A stretch of DNA of 64,000 nt from the NCBI RefSeq assembly GCF_002920635.1, contig NZ_PQSR01000009.1, positions 1 to 64,000 of the forward strand, in the 5' to 3' direction. Of this stretch, positions 33,493-42,432 are shown in pieces (positions within the stretch are counted from its first letter, which is position 1; the number at the start of each line of letters is the position of its first letter). A program made the translations under genes and the position numbers. Under the pieces are notes generated by a model. The model saw nothing but the letters and a program-made list of their open reading frames with translations, searched no databases and was not told the origin of the DNA. This stretch comes from Streptomyces sp. Ru72 (GTDB taxonomy: Bacteria > Actinomycetota > Actinomycetes > Streptomycetales > Streptomycetaceae).

Positions 33493-34839
33493 ATGTCACA
33501 AGTGCCAGGGTGGCTCTCCCGGCTCGGCGCCGAACTGAGCCGGGTGGGGGAGCGGCTGGACGAACGCCGCGCGGAGGTCGAGAAGGAGCACGGCGAGCCC
33601 GAGCCGCCCCCGGCCGTGGACAGCGTCCCGCCACCCCCCGCGTACGCTCCCGCTGTTCGGCCGCAGCCGCGTCCGCATCCCGCCGAGGCGGTGCCCTGGG
33701 GCGTACGGGTCGCGGCGGAGGCGGGCTGGCGACTGCTCGTCCTCGCGGGCACCGTCTGGATTCTGATGCGGGTCATCAGCACGATTCAGCTGGTGGTGTT
33801 CGCGTTCGTGTGCGCGCTGCTCATCACGGCGCTGCTGCAGCCGACCGTGGCACGGCTCAGGCGCCACGGCGTGCCGCGCGGCCCGGCGACCGCGCTGACC
33901 GCGATCCTCGGCTTCGTCATCATGGGCCTGATCGGCTGGTTCGTGACCTGGCAGGTCATGGAGAACATCGACTCGCTGTCCAACCAGATACAGGACGGCA
34001 TCGACGAACTGCGCAAGTGGCTGCTGAACAGCCCCTTCCATGTCACGGACAAGCAGATCAACCAGATCGCCAAGAACCTGCGCGAGGCGATCGGCGCGAA
34101 CGCGGACCAGATCACGTCGACGGGTCTGGAGGGCGTACAGGTCATCGTGGAGGCCCTGACCGGCATCCTCCTGACGATGTTCTCGACGCTGTTCCTGCTG
34201 TACGACGGCCGGCGCATCTGGGAGTGGACCCTGAAGCTGGTGCCGGCGGCGGCGCGGCCCGGGGTGGCCGGAGCAGGTCCGCGCGCCTGGCGCACGCTGA
34301 CGGCGTACGTCCGGGGCACGGTGCTCGTGGCCCTCATCGACGCCATCTTCATCGGCCTGGGGATCTACTTCCTCAACGTCCCGATGGCCGTGCCGCTCGC
34401 GGTGTTCATCTTCCTCTTCTCCTTCATCCCCCTGGTCGGTGCGGTGGCGTCGGGTGCGCTGGCCGTACTGGTGGCGCTGGTCACGCAGGGCGTCTTCACC
34501 GCGATCATGACGCTGGTCGTGGTGCTGGCGGTCCAGCAGATCGAGGGTCACATCCTGCAGCCGTTCATCCTCGGCCGCGCCGTCCGGGTGCACCCGCTGG
34601 CGGTGGTGCTGTCGGTGACGGGCGGAGGGATGATCGCGGGGATCGGCGGCGCGGTGGTGGCCGTACCGCTGGTGGCGGTCGCCAACACGGTGGTGGGCTA
34701 TCTGCGCTCGTATGCGACGGCTCCAGCCGCACGTCAACAGCCGACCGTGCCGCCTCCCTCGCCGGAGAGCACGGCCGTGGGCTCTGCGGCCCAGAGCGAA
34801 GGGGAGCCCGAGGCGGCGCTCGAGAACAGGGAGGACTGA
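33493..34839 (+). CDS. AI-2E-family transporter (PerM-like membrane protein)
   Basis: 448 residues from ATG 33493 (AGAGGA upstream). A soluble Glu/Pro-rich N-terminus (1-75) precedes about eight membrane segments. Family marks include LLITALLQPTVARLRRHGVPRG, a central soluble helix-rich region (about 160-225), YVRGTVLVALIDAIFIGLGI and QQIEGHILQPFILGRAVRVHPLAV. The family is annotated for autoinducer-2 export, but most members have unknown substrates. Confidence 0.9.
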   Translation: MSQVPGWLSRLGAELSRVGERLDERRAEVEKEHGEPEPPPAVDSVPPPPAYAPAVRPQPRPHPAEAVPWGVRVAAEAGWRLLVLAGTVWILMRVISTIQLVVFAFVCALLITALLQPTVARLRRHGVPRGPATALTAILGFVIMGLIGWFVTWQVMENIDSLSNQIQDGIDELRKWLLNSPFHVTDKQINQIAKNLREAIGANADQITSTGLEGVQVIVEALTGILLTMFSTLFLLYDGRRIWEWTLKLVPAAARPGVAGAGPRAWRTLTAYVRGTVLVALIDAIFIGLGIYFLNVPMAVPLAVFIFLFSFIPLVGAVASGALAVLVALVTQGVFTAIMTLVVVLAVQQIEGHILQPFILGRAVRVHPLAVVLSVTGGGMIAGIGGAVVAVPLVAVANTVVGYLRSYATAPAARQQPTVPPPSPESTAVGSAAQSEGEPEAALENRED

Positions 34840-34975
34840 GGCCGGCCCACTGCTGTCGGCGGGTGGGGGCCGGAGCACGCAGCACCCGGCGAGGCATCCG
34901 GGGACCAGTCCGCGGCGGGGGAGCCGCGGCCGGCCCCCCGGGTCGGGACGGGTAGGCGCGGAGGGCGAAAAACAT

Positions 34976-35012
34976 CCGGGCCCCGCCCACCGCCAAGGTG
35001 AACGGGGCCCGG
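34976..35012 (-). terminator. intrinsic terminator of ahpCD
   Basis: CCGGGCCCCG and CGGGGCCCGG form a 10-bp stem with a 17-nt loop. Read on the minus strand, the stem is followed by ATGTTTTTCG, a T-run, just after the ahpD stop at 35032. Confidence 0.75.
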
Positions 35013-35031
35013 GAAGGCGCGCCGTCGCGGA

Positions 35032-35565
35032 CTACTCCGCGAGCACCGCCTCCGCGTCCAGCGTCACACCGACCGCCTGGACGACAGACGCGATCTTGAA
35101 GGCCTCCTGGACGACCTCACGCTCGACGCCCGCCTTCCGCAGCACCTGCTCGTGCGAGTCGAGACACATCCCGCACCCGTTGATCGCCGACACCGCGAAC
35201 GACCACAGCTCGAAGTCGACCTTGTCGACCCCGGGGTTGCCGATGACGTTCATCCGCAGCCCCGCCCGCAGGCTGCCGTACTCGTGGTCCGACAGCAGAT
35301 GCCGCGTACGGTAGAAGACGTTGTTCATCGCCATGACGGCCGCCGCGGACTTCGCCGCGGTGTACGCCTCCGGCGAGAGGTTCGCCTTCGCCTCCGGCTC
35401 CAGCTCGCGCAGCACGATCGCCGAGCGCGACGCGATCGCCGTCGCCAGCACCGTGCCCCACAGCTGCTGTGCCGGCAGCTCGGAGTTGCCGATGACCGAG
35501 CCCAGGTTGAGCTTCAGGTCCTTGGCGTAGTCCGGCAGGGCGGACTTCAGGGAGTCGAGGGACAT
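35032..35565 (-). CDS. ahpD: alkyl hydroperoxide reductase AhpD
   Basis: 177 residues. The redox motif [11 protein letters not shown] (Cys131, Cys134) and the AhpD fold with its N-terminal helical repeat are clear. AhpD uses lipoyl/thioredoxin-like electrons to reduce AhpC in actinobacteria. It begins 3 nt after ahpC on the same strand, so the pair is one operon, divergent from oxyR. Confidence 0.95.
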   Translation of the reverse strand: MSLDSLKSALPDYAKDLKLNLGSVIGNSELPAQQLWGTVLATAIASRSAIVLRELEPEAKANLSPEAYTAAKSAAAVMAMNNVFYRTRHLLSDHEYGSLRAGLRMNVIGNPGVDKVDFELWSFAVSAINGCGMCLDSHEQVLRKAGVEREVVQEAFKIASVVQAVGVTLDAEAVLAE

Positions 35566-35568
35566 ACG

Positions 35569-36123
35569 TCACTCACCAGCCAGCAGCTTGACCGGGTCGA
35601 GGGTCTCCTCGCCCTTGTTCCAGTTGCACGGGCACAGCTCGTCGGTCTGCAGGGCGTCCAGAACCCGCAGGACCTCCTTGGGGTTACGGCCCACGGAGCC
35701 CGCCGTCACCATGGTGAACTGGATCTCGTTGTTCGGGTCGACGACGAAGACGGCACGCTGCGCGAAGCCGTCCTCACCCTCGATGCCCAGCGCGCGCATC
35801 AGCTCGTGCTTGGAGTCGGCCATCATCGGGAACGGCAGCTCGCGCAGGTCCGGGTGGTCCTTGCGCCAGGCGTGGTGGACGAACTCGGAGTCGCCGGAGA
35901 ACCCGAGGATCTGGGCGTCACGGTCGGCGAACTCGTCGTTCAGCTTGCCGAAGGCCGCGATCTCGGTCGGGCACACGAAGGTGAAGTCCTTGGGCCATGC
36001 GAAGACGATCTTCCACTTGCCCTCGTAGGTCTTGTGGTTGATCTGCTCGAACTCCTTGCCCTTCTCCAGCGAGACGCAGGCGGTCAGTTCGAACTCGGGG
36101 AACTTGTCACCGACAGTGAGCAC
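35569..36123 (-). CDS. ahpC: alkyl hydroperoxide reductase AhpC (peroxiredoxin)
   Basis: 184 residues from GTG 36123, with AAGGAG 5 nt upstream; an upstream in-frame GTG would add six residues without a ribosome site. Peroxidatic Cys51 is in FTFVCPTEI and the C-terminal CPC (Cys164, Cys166) provides the resolving Cys. It reduces organic peroxides and H2O2. Divergent from oxyR by 152 bp, and expected to be OxyR-activated. Confidence 0.95.
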   Translation of the reverse strand: MLTVGDKFPEFELTACVSLEKGKEFEQINHKTYEGKWKIVFAWPKDFTFVCPTEIAAFGKLNDEFADRDAQILGFSGDSEFVHHAWRKDHPDLRELPFPMMADSKHELMRALGIEGEDGFAQRAVFVVDPNNEIQFTMVTAGSVGRNPKEVLRVLDALQTDELCPCNWNKGEETLDPVKLLAGE

Positions 36124-36275
36124 ACGCTCTCCTTGCAGCACAGAAGCACCTCGAGCGCAAGATGCTTCTCATGGGTTGGACTGTTCCGATGCTGGCACAG
36201 GGTGCATTGATTAGGGAAATAGCTACACTCGGTCGGGTTGATCGGTGTCGGCTATCAGTAACCGGGAGTAGGAGC
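36124..36275. promoter_or_regulatory. divergent ahpC-oxyR promoter region
   Basis: The 152-bp spacer should hold both promoters and the OxyR operator. Spaced inverted elements ATAGC (36219-36223) and GCTAT (36251-36255) are candidate half-sites; TACACT at 36224-36229 is -10-like for oxyR. Regulation by OxyR is inferred from the gene arrangement. Confidence 0.5.
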
Positions 36276-37238
36276 ATGGCCGCGGGTGGGACCAGGACCA
36301 ACGGACGCCGCCAGCCCACGCTCGCCCAGTTGCGCGCCTTCGCCGCCGTCGCCGAGCATCTGCACTTCCGGGACGCCGCCGCCGCGATCGGCATGAGCCA
36401 GCCCGCCCTGTCGGGCGCCGTCTCCGCCCTGGAGGAGGTGCTCGGCGTCACCCTGCTGGAGCGCACCACCCGCAAGGTGCTCCTGTCACCCGCCGGTGAG
36501 CGCCTCGCCGTACGGGCCAAGGCGGTGCTGGAGGAGGTCGGCGCGCTGATGGAGGAGGCCGAGGCCGTCCGCGCCCCCTTCACCGGGGCGCTGCGGCTCG
36601 GCGTGATCCCGACGGTGGCACCGTACCTCCTGCCCACCGTCCTCAATCTCGTCCACGACCGCTATCCGCACCTCGACCTCCAGGTCCACGAGGAGCAGAC
36701 CGCGAACCTGCTCGACGGGCTGACCACCGGCCGCCTCGACCTGCTGCTGCTCGCCGTCCCCCTCGGCGTGCCCGGAGTCGTGGAACTCCCGCTCTTCGAC
36801 GAGGACTTCGTCCTCGTCACCCCGCTCGACCACTGGCTCGGCGGCCGGGACGGGATACCCCGCGAGGCGCTGCGCGAGCTGAACCTGCTGCTCCTGGACG
36901 AGGGGCACTGCCTGCGCGACCAGGCCCTCGACATCTGCCGGGAGGCGGGTCGTGAGGACGTCCCGGTGACCACGACCGCGGCCGGTCTGTCCACCCTCGT
37001 CCAGCTCGTCGCGGGCGGCCTCGGCGTCACGCTGCTGCCCCGCACCGCCGTCGGGGTGGAGACCACCCGCAACGGCCGGCTCCTCACCGGCTACTTCGCG
37101 GACCCGGCCCCGACCCGGCGCGTCGCCTTCGCCATGCGCGCGGGCGCGGCACGCGGTCCTGAGTACGAGGAGCTGGCCGCGTCCCTGCGCGAGGCGCTGC
37201 GGCCGCTCCCCGTACGGGTGCTGGGGCCCGGCGACTGA
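36276..37238 (+). CDS. oxyR: OxyR, LysR-family peroxide sensor
   Basis: 320 residues from ATG 36276 (GGGAG 7 nt upstream). The N-terminal HTH (about 14-72) reads RDAAAAIGMSQPALSGAVSALEEVLG. The two redox cysteines are in LDEGHCLRDQALDICREAG: Cys212 and Cys221, the same nine-residue spacing as Cys199/Cys208 of E. coli OxyR. Oxidation to a disulfide activates ahpCD. Its stop is 16 bp from the convergent exporter gene. Confidence 0.96.
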   Translation: MAAGGTRTNGRRQPTLAQLRAFAAVAEHLHFRDAAAAIGMSQPALSGAVSALEEVLGVTLLERTTRKVLLSPAGERLAVRAKAVLEEVGALMEEAEAVRAPFTGALRLGVIPTVAPYLLPTVLNLVHDRYPHLDLQVHEEQTANLLDGLTTGRLDLLLLAVPLGVPGVVELPLFDEDFVLVTPLDHWLGGRDGIPREALRELNLLLLDEGHCLRDQALDICREAGREDVPVTTTAAGLSTLVQLVAGGLGVTLLPRTAVGVETTRNGRLLTGYFADPAPTRRVAFAMRAGAARGPEYEELAASLREALRPLPVRVLGPGD

Positions 37239-37254
37239 CCGGGCCCCGCACCGG

Positions 37255-39585
37255 CTACTCCGTGCGCAGCCCGTCCGGCCGCATCAGCCGCAGCAGCGGC
37301 GGGAGGCTGAGCGCGGTGACCAGCAGCACGACCCCCGCGCCGAGAGCGGTCATCGTCAGCACGCTCGCCCAGTCCACGCTCACCGTGGCGGCGGACATCT
37401 TCAGCAGGACGGCGCCCAGCGTCAGACCGACCACCGAGGCCAGCAGCAGGCCGAGCGCGATGGGGATCGCCGTCTGCCACAGCACCGACAGGCTCAGCGT
37501 GCGGCGCCGGGTGCCGAAGGCGACCAGAGACGACAGCAGCTTCTTGCGCTCGCGCAGCTGCTCGAGCTGGGAGACGAGCAGGCTCGCGCCGATCAGCATC
37601 AGCACGCACGCTGCGCCGACGAACAACCCCCTGCGGATGGAGGTGAAGCGCACGGACTCCTCGGTGGCCGCCCAGGTCATGGGGGTCGAGTACGGGGCGA
37701 CCCGCGCCGCGGTGTTCCGTACCAAGTCGGGGGCGTCCGGGACCGAACGGTCGAGCGCGAGGTAGATCTCCCCCCGGAAGCCGCGCTCCGCCTGCGCGGG
37801 CAGAGCGCCGCGGGTGAACAGGAAACCGCCGCGCCGTACACCGGTCGGGTCCTCACGGGACTGCGCCTGCTTGAGGCCCTGCGGCACCGTCCAGGCGAAC
37901 TCCGTTCCCTTCTCGTCGCCGTACGAAGGGTCGAGGTACAGGGTGCGGCCCGGCTTTGCCAGGGCCGGCGTATCGGTGTCGTATTCGGCGCCCCGCAGCA
38001 CGAAGACGTCGCCCTCCCGGCATGAGGGCAGATGCGCCACCTCGCGCAGAGCCGCGCAGTCGCCGACGGTCACGTCACTGCTGGTCTTGGGGTCCTTGCG
38101 CCGGTCGCCCATCTCGGAACCGGAGAACGCCATGACCTGGCGGACGCCCTTGGTGCGGCCGAACTCCGCGGCGGCTGGGGCGACCCGGACGTCGCTCGGC
38201 AGGCTCACCTGTATCTGCGCCCGTGACACGTCCTGCCGCGACTGCTTCGTGTAGTCGCCCTCGACGCCGGAGAACAGCATCTGCAGGGCGATCGCCCCGG
38301 CCACCGCCACCGCGATGCCGTTGACCATGCGGGCGGCGGTGCCGCTGCTCAACTGAAGCCTGCGAACGGCCAGTTGCCAGGCCACGCCACCGGAGTTCAG
38401 CCGGGCGACGACCGTCTCGACGACCCACGGCAGCAGCGCGGTGACGCCGACCAGCAGCAGCAGGACACCCCCGACGACCAGGTACTCGTTGAAGTTCCCG
38501 TTGGTGTGGCCCTTGCCGAGCATCGGGTAGAGCATCGCGAGCCCGGCCAGCGGCAGCAGCAGGCGCCACCACAGCCTGCGCCGGGCCGGCTTCGCGGTGC
38601 GCACCACGCCGAGCGGTTCGATGACGACACCGCGCAGCGCGAACAGGGTGACCATGACCGCGGCCGCCGGGACCGCGACCGCCACGAGCAGGGCCAGTGT
38701 GGGAGAGGGGTTCATGTAGCTGGGGAAGACGCTGACGCCGAACACCTCGACGGATGCGGCGAGCTGACGTCCGACCAGGAAGAACGCGGTGCCGAAGAGC
38801 AGTCCGAGCAGTGACCCCGCGAGCGCCTCGCCGGCGGCGATGCGCCGGGTCATCCCGCTGTCCGAACCCACCAGCCGCAGCGCCGCCAGCCTGCGGTCGC
38901 GCCGCTCGCCGCCGAACCGCACGGCCGCGGCGATGAAGACGCCGACGGGCATGAGCAGGACGACGAAGACGACCAGGGTCAGCAGGAGAAGGACGGGGTC
39001 CGTCTTCTCGGACGTGGGTTCTTCGTCCCCGAACATGTCGATCCGGGCCACGTTCGGGGGGTCGATCTTCGCGGCGAGCCCTTGGGCACCCGCGTAGTAG
39101 GCCAGTTCGTGCGAGCCGATGAGCCCGCTCTCCGCGATGGTGCCGGTGATCCGGTACGGCAGCCGCTGCCGCAGCAGGGCGCCGTCGTCGGACTGGAGCA
39201 GTTTCTTCAGTGCGGGCGAGACGACCATCGTGCCCGGCTCCGGGAACCGGTCGAGGCCGGGCGGCAGCGGTGCCCGGGCGCCCTCGGGCTCCATCAGCCG
39301 TCCGCGGACGGCCTTCTGCCGGTAGGTGGTGTCGATGTCGGCGATCACCAGCGTGTTGTCGGCCTTCGGCTTGGGCGTCTGGCTGTAGGTGTGGTCCGCG
39401 CGCGCGTTGTCCCGCTCGTGCCGCACCGCGATCGCGTTGGGGAGAGCGGTGGTGAGGAGCAGCAGCGCCACGCCGAGACCGACGCCGAAGCCGGTCAGCA
39501 GGAGCCGGACCCATCCCTCGCGCCCACTGCTGAACGCGAACCTGGCACCCATCACCAGGTCTCTCGACCACTGACGCCCACTCAT
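37255..39585 (-). CDS. FtsX-like ABC transporter permease
   Basis: 776 residues with two FtsX modules: TM near 20-45, an external domain, three TM (about 205-345), then TM pairs (about 350-435), a second external domain and C-terminal TM (about 625-770). Such large permeases form MacB-type exporters that often confer resistance to antimicrobial peptides or move lipids/lipoproteins. ATG 39585 overlaps the ATPase stop as ATGA, so the two are coupled. Confidence 0.9.
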   Translation of the reverse strand: MSGRQWSRDLVMGARFAFSSGREGWVRLLLTGFGVGLGVALLLLTTALPNAIAVRHERDNARADHTYSQTPKPKADNTLVIADIDTTYRQKAVRGRLMEPEGARAPLPPGLDRFPEPGTMVVSPALKKLLQSDDGALLRQRLPYRITGTIAESGLIGSHELAYYAGAQGLAAKIDPPNVARIDMFGDEEPTSEKTDPVLLLLTLVVFVVLLMPVGVFIAAAVRFGGERRDRRLAALRLVGSDSGMTRRIAAGEALAGSLLGLLFGTAFFLVGRQLAASVEVFGVSVFPSYMNPSPTLALLVAVAVPAAAVMVTLFALRGVVIEPLGVVRTAKPARRRLWWRLLLPLAGLAMLYPMLGKGHTNGNFNEYLVVGGVLLLLVGVTALLPWVVETVVARLNSGGVAWQLAVRRLQLSSGTAARMVNGIAVAVAGAIALQMLFSGVEGDYTKQSRQDVSRAQIQVSLPSDVRVAPAAAEFGRTKGVRQVMAFSGSEMGDRRKDPKTSSDVTVGDCAALREVAHLPSCREGDVFVLRGAEYDTDTPALAKPGRTLYLDPSYGDEKGTEFAWTVPQGLKQAQSREDPTGVRRGGFLFTRGALPAQAERGFRGEIYLALDRSVPDAPDLVRNTAARVAPYSTPMTWAATEESVRFTSIRRGLFVGAACVLMLIGASLLVSQLEQLRERKKLLSSLVAFGTRRRTLSLSVLWQTAIPIALGLLLASVVGLTLGAVLLKMSAATVSVDWASVLTMTALGAGVVLLVTALSLPPLLRLMRPDGLRTE

Positions 39586-40271
39586 ACGAGGCGCTCCATG
39601 TCCCGGGACTTGCCGTCGCGTACGACGACCTCGCGGTCGGAGTAGGCCGCCACCCGTGCCTCGTGCGTGACCAGGACGACGGCGGCGTTGGTCGAACGGG
39701 CCGCCTCGGTGAGCAGTTCCATCACGCGCTCGCCGTTGAGCGAGTCGAGGGCACCGGTGGGTTCGTCGGCGAAGAGCACGCGCGGGCCCGTGACCAGGGC
39801 GCGGGCCACGGCCACACGCTGGCCCTGGCCGCCGGATATCTCACCGGGCCGCTTGCCCGCGAGGTCGTCGACCTCGAGCCGGGCCATCCAGGACAGCGCG
39901 GCCTGCTCGGCCTGTTTGCGGGAGGTGCCGTTCAGCCGCAGCGGCAGGGCCACGTTCTCCACACAGGTCAGCTCGGGGACGAGCTGACCGAACTGGAAGA
40001 CGAACCCGAACTCGCTGCGGCGCAGCAGGCTGCGCTGGGCATCGCTCATACCGGCCATCTCGCGGCCGTTGTAGACGATGGAACCGGCGTCGGGTGGCAC
40101 GATCCCGGCCAGGCAGTGCAGCAGGGTCGACTTGCCCGACCCGGAGGGGCCCATGACGGCGACGATCTCGCCGGGGTGGATGGAGAACTCCGCGCCGTCC
40201 AGTGCGAGGGTGGGCCCGTACGCCTTGCGCAGGCCCTCGGCGGCGAGCAGGGAACCAGCGGGAGCAGTCAC
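39582..40271 (-). CDS. ABC transporter ATPase (MacB/LolD type)
   Basis: 229 residues. Walker A GPSGSGKSTLL, Q-loop FVFQFGQLVPELT, signature ISGGQGQRVAVARAL (Ile in place of Leu) and Walker B VLFADEPTGALDS are complete; the H-loop His is in VTHEARVA. GTG 40271 overlaps the PadR stop as GTGA, so the order padR-ATPase-permease is a coupled operon. Confidence 0.93.
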   Translation of the reverse strand: MTAPAGSLLAAEGLRKAYGPTLALDGAEFSIHPGEIVAVMGPSGSGKSTLLHCLAGIVPPDAGSIVYNGREMAGMSDAQRSLLRRSEFGFVFQFGQLVPELTCVENVALPLRLNGTSRKQAEQAALSWMARLEVDDLAGKRPGEISGGQGQRVAVARALVTGPRVLFADEPTGALDSLNGERVMELLTEAARSTNAAVVLVTHEARVAAYSDREVVVRDGKSRDMERLV

Positions 40272-40792
40272 TCGGCCACCGCCTCGGCGAGCTTGGCCAG
40301 CCGTGCGGCGGTCAGCTCGAGCCACCGCAGGTCGGCCTCCAGGTGGAACAGGGCGTGGTCGCAGATCAACTGGTCGGCCAGGTCGCCCTTGCGTTTGCGG
40401 TCGGTCAGGATCCGCATCGTCCGCAGGTGCTCAGCGCGCTGAGTGTCGAGGATGCCGGCCGCGTCGCGGTGGGTGAGCAGCGCGATGACGACCTTGCTGT
40501 ACAGGGTCGACTGCAGATACGGCTCCGGCTTCTCCGGCGTCGCCAGCCACCGCTGGACGTCGGTGACGCCGGCGTCGGTGATGGCGTACCGCTTGCGCTC
40601 GGGCCCGCCGCCGGGCTCGATCCCGTCGACCTCCACGAGCCCGTTCTTCAGCAACCGGGACATCGTCGAGTAGACCTGACCGTAGTGCAGCGGCCGGTCA
40701 TGACCGAACTTCTCGTCGAAGGCCCGCTTCAGGTCGTAACCGTGGCGGGGCCCGGACTCCAGGAGTCCGAGGAGAGTGTGACCGATGGACAT
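40268..40792 (-). CDS. PadR-family transcriptional regulator
   Basis: 174 residues. The N-terminal winged HTH (about 1-85; LLGLLESGPRHGYDLKRAFDE, YGQVYSTMSRLLKNGLV) and the C-terminal helical dimerisation domain define the PadR family. It probably represses its own operon with the downstream exporter. No ribosome site precedes ATG 40792, and GTATAC-containing repeats lie 11-42 bp upstream, so the message may start very close to the ATG. Confidence 0.92.
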   Translation of the reverse strand: MSIGHTLLGLLESGPRHGYDLKRAFDEKFGHDRPLHYGQVYSTMSRLLKNGLVEVDGIEPGGGPERKRYAITDAGVTDVQRWLATPEKPEPYLQSTLYSKVVIALLTHRDAAGILDTQRAEHLRTMRILTDRKRKGDLADQLICDHALFHLEADLRWLELTAARLAKLAEAVAE

Positions 40793-40802
40793 GCGGAGCA
40801 CT

Positions 40803-40834
40803 GTACATACGGCGTATACACCTTGCGTATACAT
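40803..40834. promoter_or_regulatory. GTATAC repeats, candidate PadR operator
   Basis: Read on the minus strand, TGTATACGC occurs twice 13 bp apart (GTATAC at 40827-40832 and 40814-40819), followed by a degenerate GTATGTACA. Each GTATAC is itself a palindrome. The repeats cover the expected padR promoter. Link to PadR is inference. Confidence 0.6.
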
Positions 40835-41013
40835 GGCGCGTAGAGGCAGTGACTGCGCGTTGGTCCGTGCAGGTGGGGGCTGATTGTCACGGTTCTGCCA
40901 CACAGTCACCCCCACCGGGCCCGTCCAGGGGCCGTGCTCGAAGAGCCGGGCGAGTTCGAGGACGAGGCCGCAGGTCGATGTGGGAGTCTGCGGGGCGAGC
41001 CCCCGACGGAGGC

Positions 41014-41262
41014 CTACGCTTCCGGTTCTCCCGAGGCCGGTGGTCGCCCCCGGCGTGGGATCGGCTTGGCCTCGCGCGGCAGGCGCCCCGCCTCCGCCAG
41101 AGCCCGTCGCAGCAGGAACTCGATCTGGGCGTTCGCCGAGCGCAGTTCGTCCGAGGCCCAGCGGGCGAGCGCCTCGTACACCGACGGGTCGAGCCGCAAC
41201 AGCACCTGTTTGCGCTGCTGCGGCCGACGCTGGGGGTCCGCGCCCCCGGAGGGAGCCGTCAC
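41014..41262 (-). CDS. small ribbon-helix-helix-like protein coupled to the SPFH gene
   Basis: 82 residues from GTG 41262, overlapping the SPFH stop as GTGA. QRKQVLLRLDPSVYEALARWASDELRSANAQIEFLLRRALAEAG fits the Arc/HicB-type beta-helix-helix pattern, split here by its turn; the C-terminal part is basic. It could be a DNA-binding regulator or antitoxin-like protein, but no toxin lies beside it. Translational coupling to a membrane SPFH protein is the notable feature. Confidence 0.8.
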   Translation of the reverse strand: MTAPSGGADPQRRPQQRKQVLLRLDPSVYEALARWASDELRSANAQIEFLLRRALAEAGRLPREAKPIPRRGRPPASGEPEA

Positions 41263-42194
41263 TGGTAGAGGGACCCCGTGTTCAGGACCGGCTGCGGCGC
41301 CCGGTCCCCGCACAGCACCACCATCAGGTTCGACACCATCGCCGCCTTCCGCTCCTCGTCCAGCTCCACGATGTCCCGCTCCGCGATCCGGGCGAGCGCC
41401 GCCTCGACCATCCCGACCGCGCCGTCGACGATCTGCCGCCGCGCCGCGACCACCGCCCCGGCCTGCTGCCGCTGGAGCATCGCGGACGCGATCTCCGGAG
41501 CGTACGCGAGGTGCGTGAACCGTGACTCGATGATCCGCACGCCGGCGGCCTCCACGCGCGCGTGCAGCTCGGCGGCGAGCTTCTCGGTGATCTCCTCGGC
41601 GTTGCCGCGCAGCGACAGCCCGTCCTCCTCATGGGCGTCGTACGGGTATTCGATCGCGATGTGCCGCACGGCCGCCTCGGTCTGTGTGGCGACGAACTCC
41701 AGGAAGTCGTCGACCTCGAAGGTGGCCTGGGCCGTGTCCTCCACCTTCCAGACCACCACCGCGGCCAGCTCGATCGGGTTGCCGTAGGCGTCGTTGACCT
41801 TCAGGACGGCGGTCTCGTGGTTTCTGACCCTGGTCGAGATCTTCGTGCGCGAGGTGAAGGGATTCACCCAGCGCAGCCCGTCCTGCCGGATGGTGCCGCG
41901 GTAGCGCCCGAAGAGCTGCACCACCCGTGCCTCGCCCGGCGCCACCATGTTCAGACCGCACATCGCGAGGAACGCCGCCAAGCCGATCAGCACGCCGGCG
42001 ACGATGAGCGCGGCCTTGACGCCGGATGCGGTGACCGTCGCGCCGACGGCGACCAGACCGACGCCAAGGGCCAGCCCCACCAGCCCGAGCAGCAGCGCCA
42101 GTCCGCCGCCGATGCTGTGTGCCGGGAACTCCCGCACGCGCGGGCTGGGCATCTCGGGTATGTCCGTGGAGGCGGACGCGGCTTGTGTCGACAT
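41259..42194 (-). CDS. SPFH (band 7/prohibitin-like) membrane protein
   Basis: 311 residues. Two hydrophobic segments (about 28-55 and 62-85) precede the SPFH domain (about 88-290): [48 protein letters not shown], and the alpha-helical [30 protein letters not shown] proteins form oligomeric membrane scaffolds. ATG 42194 has GGGGGAG upstream. The ribbon-helix-helix gene overlaps its end. Confidence 0.93.
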   Translation of the reverse strand: MSTQAASASTDIPEMPSPRVREFPAHSIGGGLALLLGLVGLALGVGLVAVGATVTASGVKAALIVAGVLIGLAAFLAMCGLNMVAPGEARVVQLFGRYRGTIRQDGLRWVNPFTSRTKISTRVRNHETAVLKVNDAYGNPIELAAVVVWKVEDTAQATFEVDDFLEFVATQTEAAVRHIAIEYPYDAHEEDGLSLRGNAEEITEKLAAELHARVEAAGVRIIESRFTHLAYAPEIASAMLQRQQAGAVVAARRQIVDGAVGMVEAALARIAERDIVELDEERKAAMVSNLMVVLCGDRAPQPVLNTGSLYQ

Positions 42195-42432
42195 GGGTGG
42201 TCTCCCCCGGTTTCGTCTCTAGCTCCGAACTAGCAAAGTGATAACACATTACCCTCCTGGACAACCTTCCACTCCTCCTGATCGTCGATTCCGATGGGAC
42301 GGGTGCTGGATCTCACGTCCGTAAAAGACGTGATCGACAACCCTTTGTCATACCGCGCGGTGTTAGTTTTCTGAGCTGACCTGAACCACGCACCTGTGTG
42401 ACGCACGAGAGTGAAGCGGAGCGGATCGACCC

